From Verrucomicrobiales bacterium (lineage in GTDB: Bacteria > Verrucomicrobiota > Verrucomicrobiia > Limisphaerales > Palsa-1400): DNA of 7,069 nt. Numbering within the stretch: the stretch's first letter is position 1; the number at the start of each line of letters is the position of its first letter. Below are positions 6,384-7,069 of the stretch, piece after piece. The position numbers and the translations under genes are program-made. The notes below the pieces were generated by a model. The model worked only from the letters and a program-made list of their open reading frames with translations. It was not told where the DNA came from and searched no databases. Location: positions 1 through 7,069 of the forward strand of contig JAQGOW010000415.1 in the NCBI GenBank assembly GCA_028293405.1. The letters are read 5' to 3'.

Positions 6384-7069
6384 CTAGTATTTCAGAAGGG
6401 AGGGAGTGGCAAGATGCCGATCAATCATTTCCATGTAACCTGCGGCGGTTTCGGTCCAAGAGTAAGCCATTGCTTCGTGCAGAATCCGGGAGGCTTCTTT
6501 CCAGTTGTCGATTTGCATCTGGTGCCAGGCTAAATACGTCTGCACCGTAAAATCCTTCGGCGCGAGTTGCTTGGCTTTGTCGAAGTATTTGCTGGCCTCG
6601 ACATGTTTATCGAGCCAATCGAGGCACATGCCGTAACGCATTGGTGTGAACGGATCGAACGGATTGAGCGCCGCGGCGCGGTCATACCAACTCATCGCTT
6701 CCTGCGCCAACTTTTCGTAGCCCGCGTGTCCAGCCCAACTCTGCAGGCGATAACACTCACCGAGTTCGTAGGCGGTTTGATAATTGTCCGGCGCGACTTC
6801 CCACGCGTGCATCAAGGCCGATTGTTTTTCCGCAGAATAGTCTTCGATTTGTTGCGCGCGTTCCAACCAGACGAACTCGGCGCGATCTTTCAATCCTTGT
6901 CCACTGACATAAATCCCGATTCCAACAATACACGCCGTCAGTAGGAGTTTTCCGATGATGCGTGGATTGAGCCAAAAGCTTTCCGTCGCAAAACGCCAAT
7001 GCGCGGTTAATAAACCAGCGAGGACGACGGCAAGCATCGCGTTCGCCGGGATGTGCAAGTTGAAGTCGG
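6384..7069 (-). CDS. O-antigen-ligase-like membrane protein with C-terminal TPR repeats, truncated by window edge
   Basis: Only the last 227 residues are in the window; the frame stays open to the right edge. The first residues visible, DFNLHIPANAM, match the conserved segment I associate with the end of the O-antigen ligase / polymerase (Wzy_C) membrane domain. The TTG that could be taken as a start (ending at 7058) is the Leu of this motif, so it is internal. Two hydrophobic helices follow, at about residues 9-23 and 38-57 of the fragment. Roughly four TPR-like helix pairs occupy residues 61-206 (A-W-E-V-A-P-D-N, A-A-A-L-N-P-F-D-P and A-K-Q-L-A-P-K-D are typical repeat ends). The family transfers or polymerises lipid-linked glycans at the periplasmic face; the TPR tail would be a protein-interaction module. 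The specific glycan is unknown. The stop is TAG at 6384-6386. Confidence 0.75.
   Translation of the reverse strand, partial: DFNLHIPANAMLAVVLAGLLTAHWRFATESFWLNPRIIGKLLLTACIVGIGIYVSGQGLKDRAEFVWLERAQQIEDYSAEKQSALMHAWEVAPDNYQTAYELGECYRLQSWAGHAGYEKLAQEAMSWYDRAAALNPFDPFTPMRYGMCLDWLDKHVEASKYFDKAKQLAPKDFTVQTYLAWHQMQIDNWKEASRILHEAMAYSWTETAAGYMEMIDRHLATPSLLKY

Noticed and set aside
7056..7058. TTG as the start of the TPR/ligase gene
   Set aside because: It lies inside the DFNLHIPANA motif, and the frame stays open to the window edge.

Overview
The window reads as ordinary chromosome from a GC-rich Gram-negative-type bacterium. The gene mix, the codon usage and the small intergenic repeats suggest a soil or freshwater Verrucomicrobiota-like organism, but no rRNA or other taxonomic marker is present, so this is inference only. 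Four loci were recognised. All are chromosomal housekeeping or transport genes, and no defence system, mobile element, CRISPR array, tRNA or rRNA was seen.

Layout. (1) Positions 1-2787, + strand: the 3' 928 codons of a large FAD / iron-sulfur oxidoreductase (GlcD-like plus GlpC-like fusion, YdiJ-type). The reading frame is open from the first base, so its start lies upstream of the window. A small intrinsic terminator follows at 2795-2814. (2) Positions 2832-3034: a tandem array of ten 21-bp units, each carrying an imperfect 14-bp palindrome. This is the most unusual element here. (3) Positions 3175-4986, + strand: an APC-superfamily permease with a C-terminal universal-stress-protein-like domain. 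A single in-frame TAA at 3694-3696 splits it between transmembrane segments 5 and 6. (4) Positions 4987-5045: a short convergent gap holding a 7-bp tandem repeat. (5) Positions 5046-6332, - strand: a complete MFS exporter of the EntS/MFS_3 type with a GTG start. (6) Positions 6384-7069, - strand: the C-terminal end of an O-antigen-ligase-like membrane protein with TPR repeats, running off the right edge. It lies 51 bp upstream of the MFS gene on the same strand, so the two may be co-transcribed.

How the genes fit together: the oxidoreductase would oxidise a D-2-hydroxy acid and feed electrons to the respiratory chain. The permease would import an amino acid or similar compound, if it is functional at all. 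The - strand pair concerns the cell envelope (glycan ligation or polymerisation) and small-molecule export. No shared pathway is evident.

The two points most worth a second look are the helically phased 21-bp palindrome array, whose sequence gives the same V-G-x-[N/H/Y]-G heptapeptide pattern on both strands, and the permease nonsense codon, which falls at the boundary between the two five-helix repeats of the LeuT fold.
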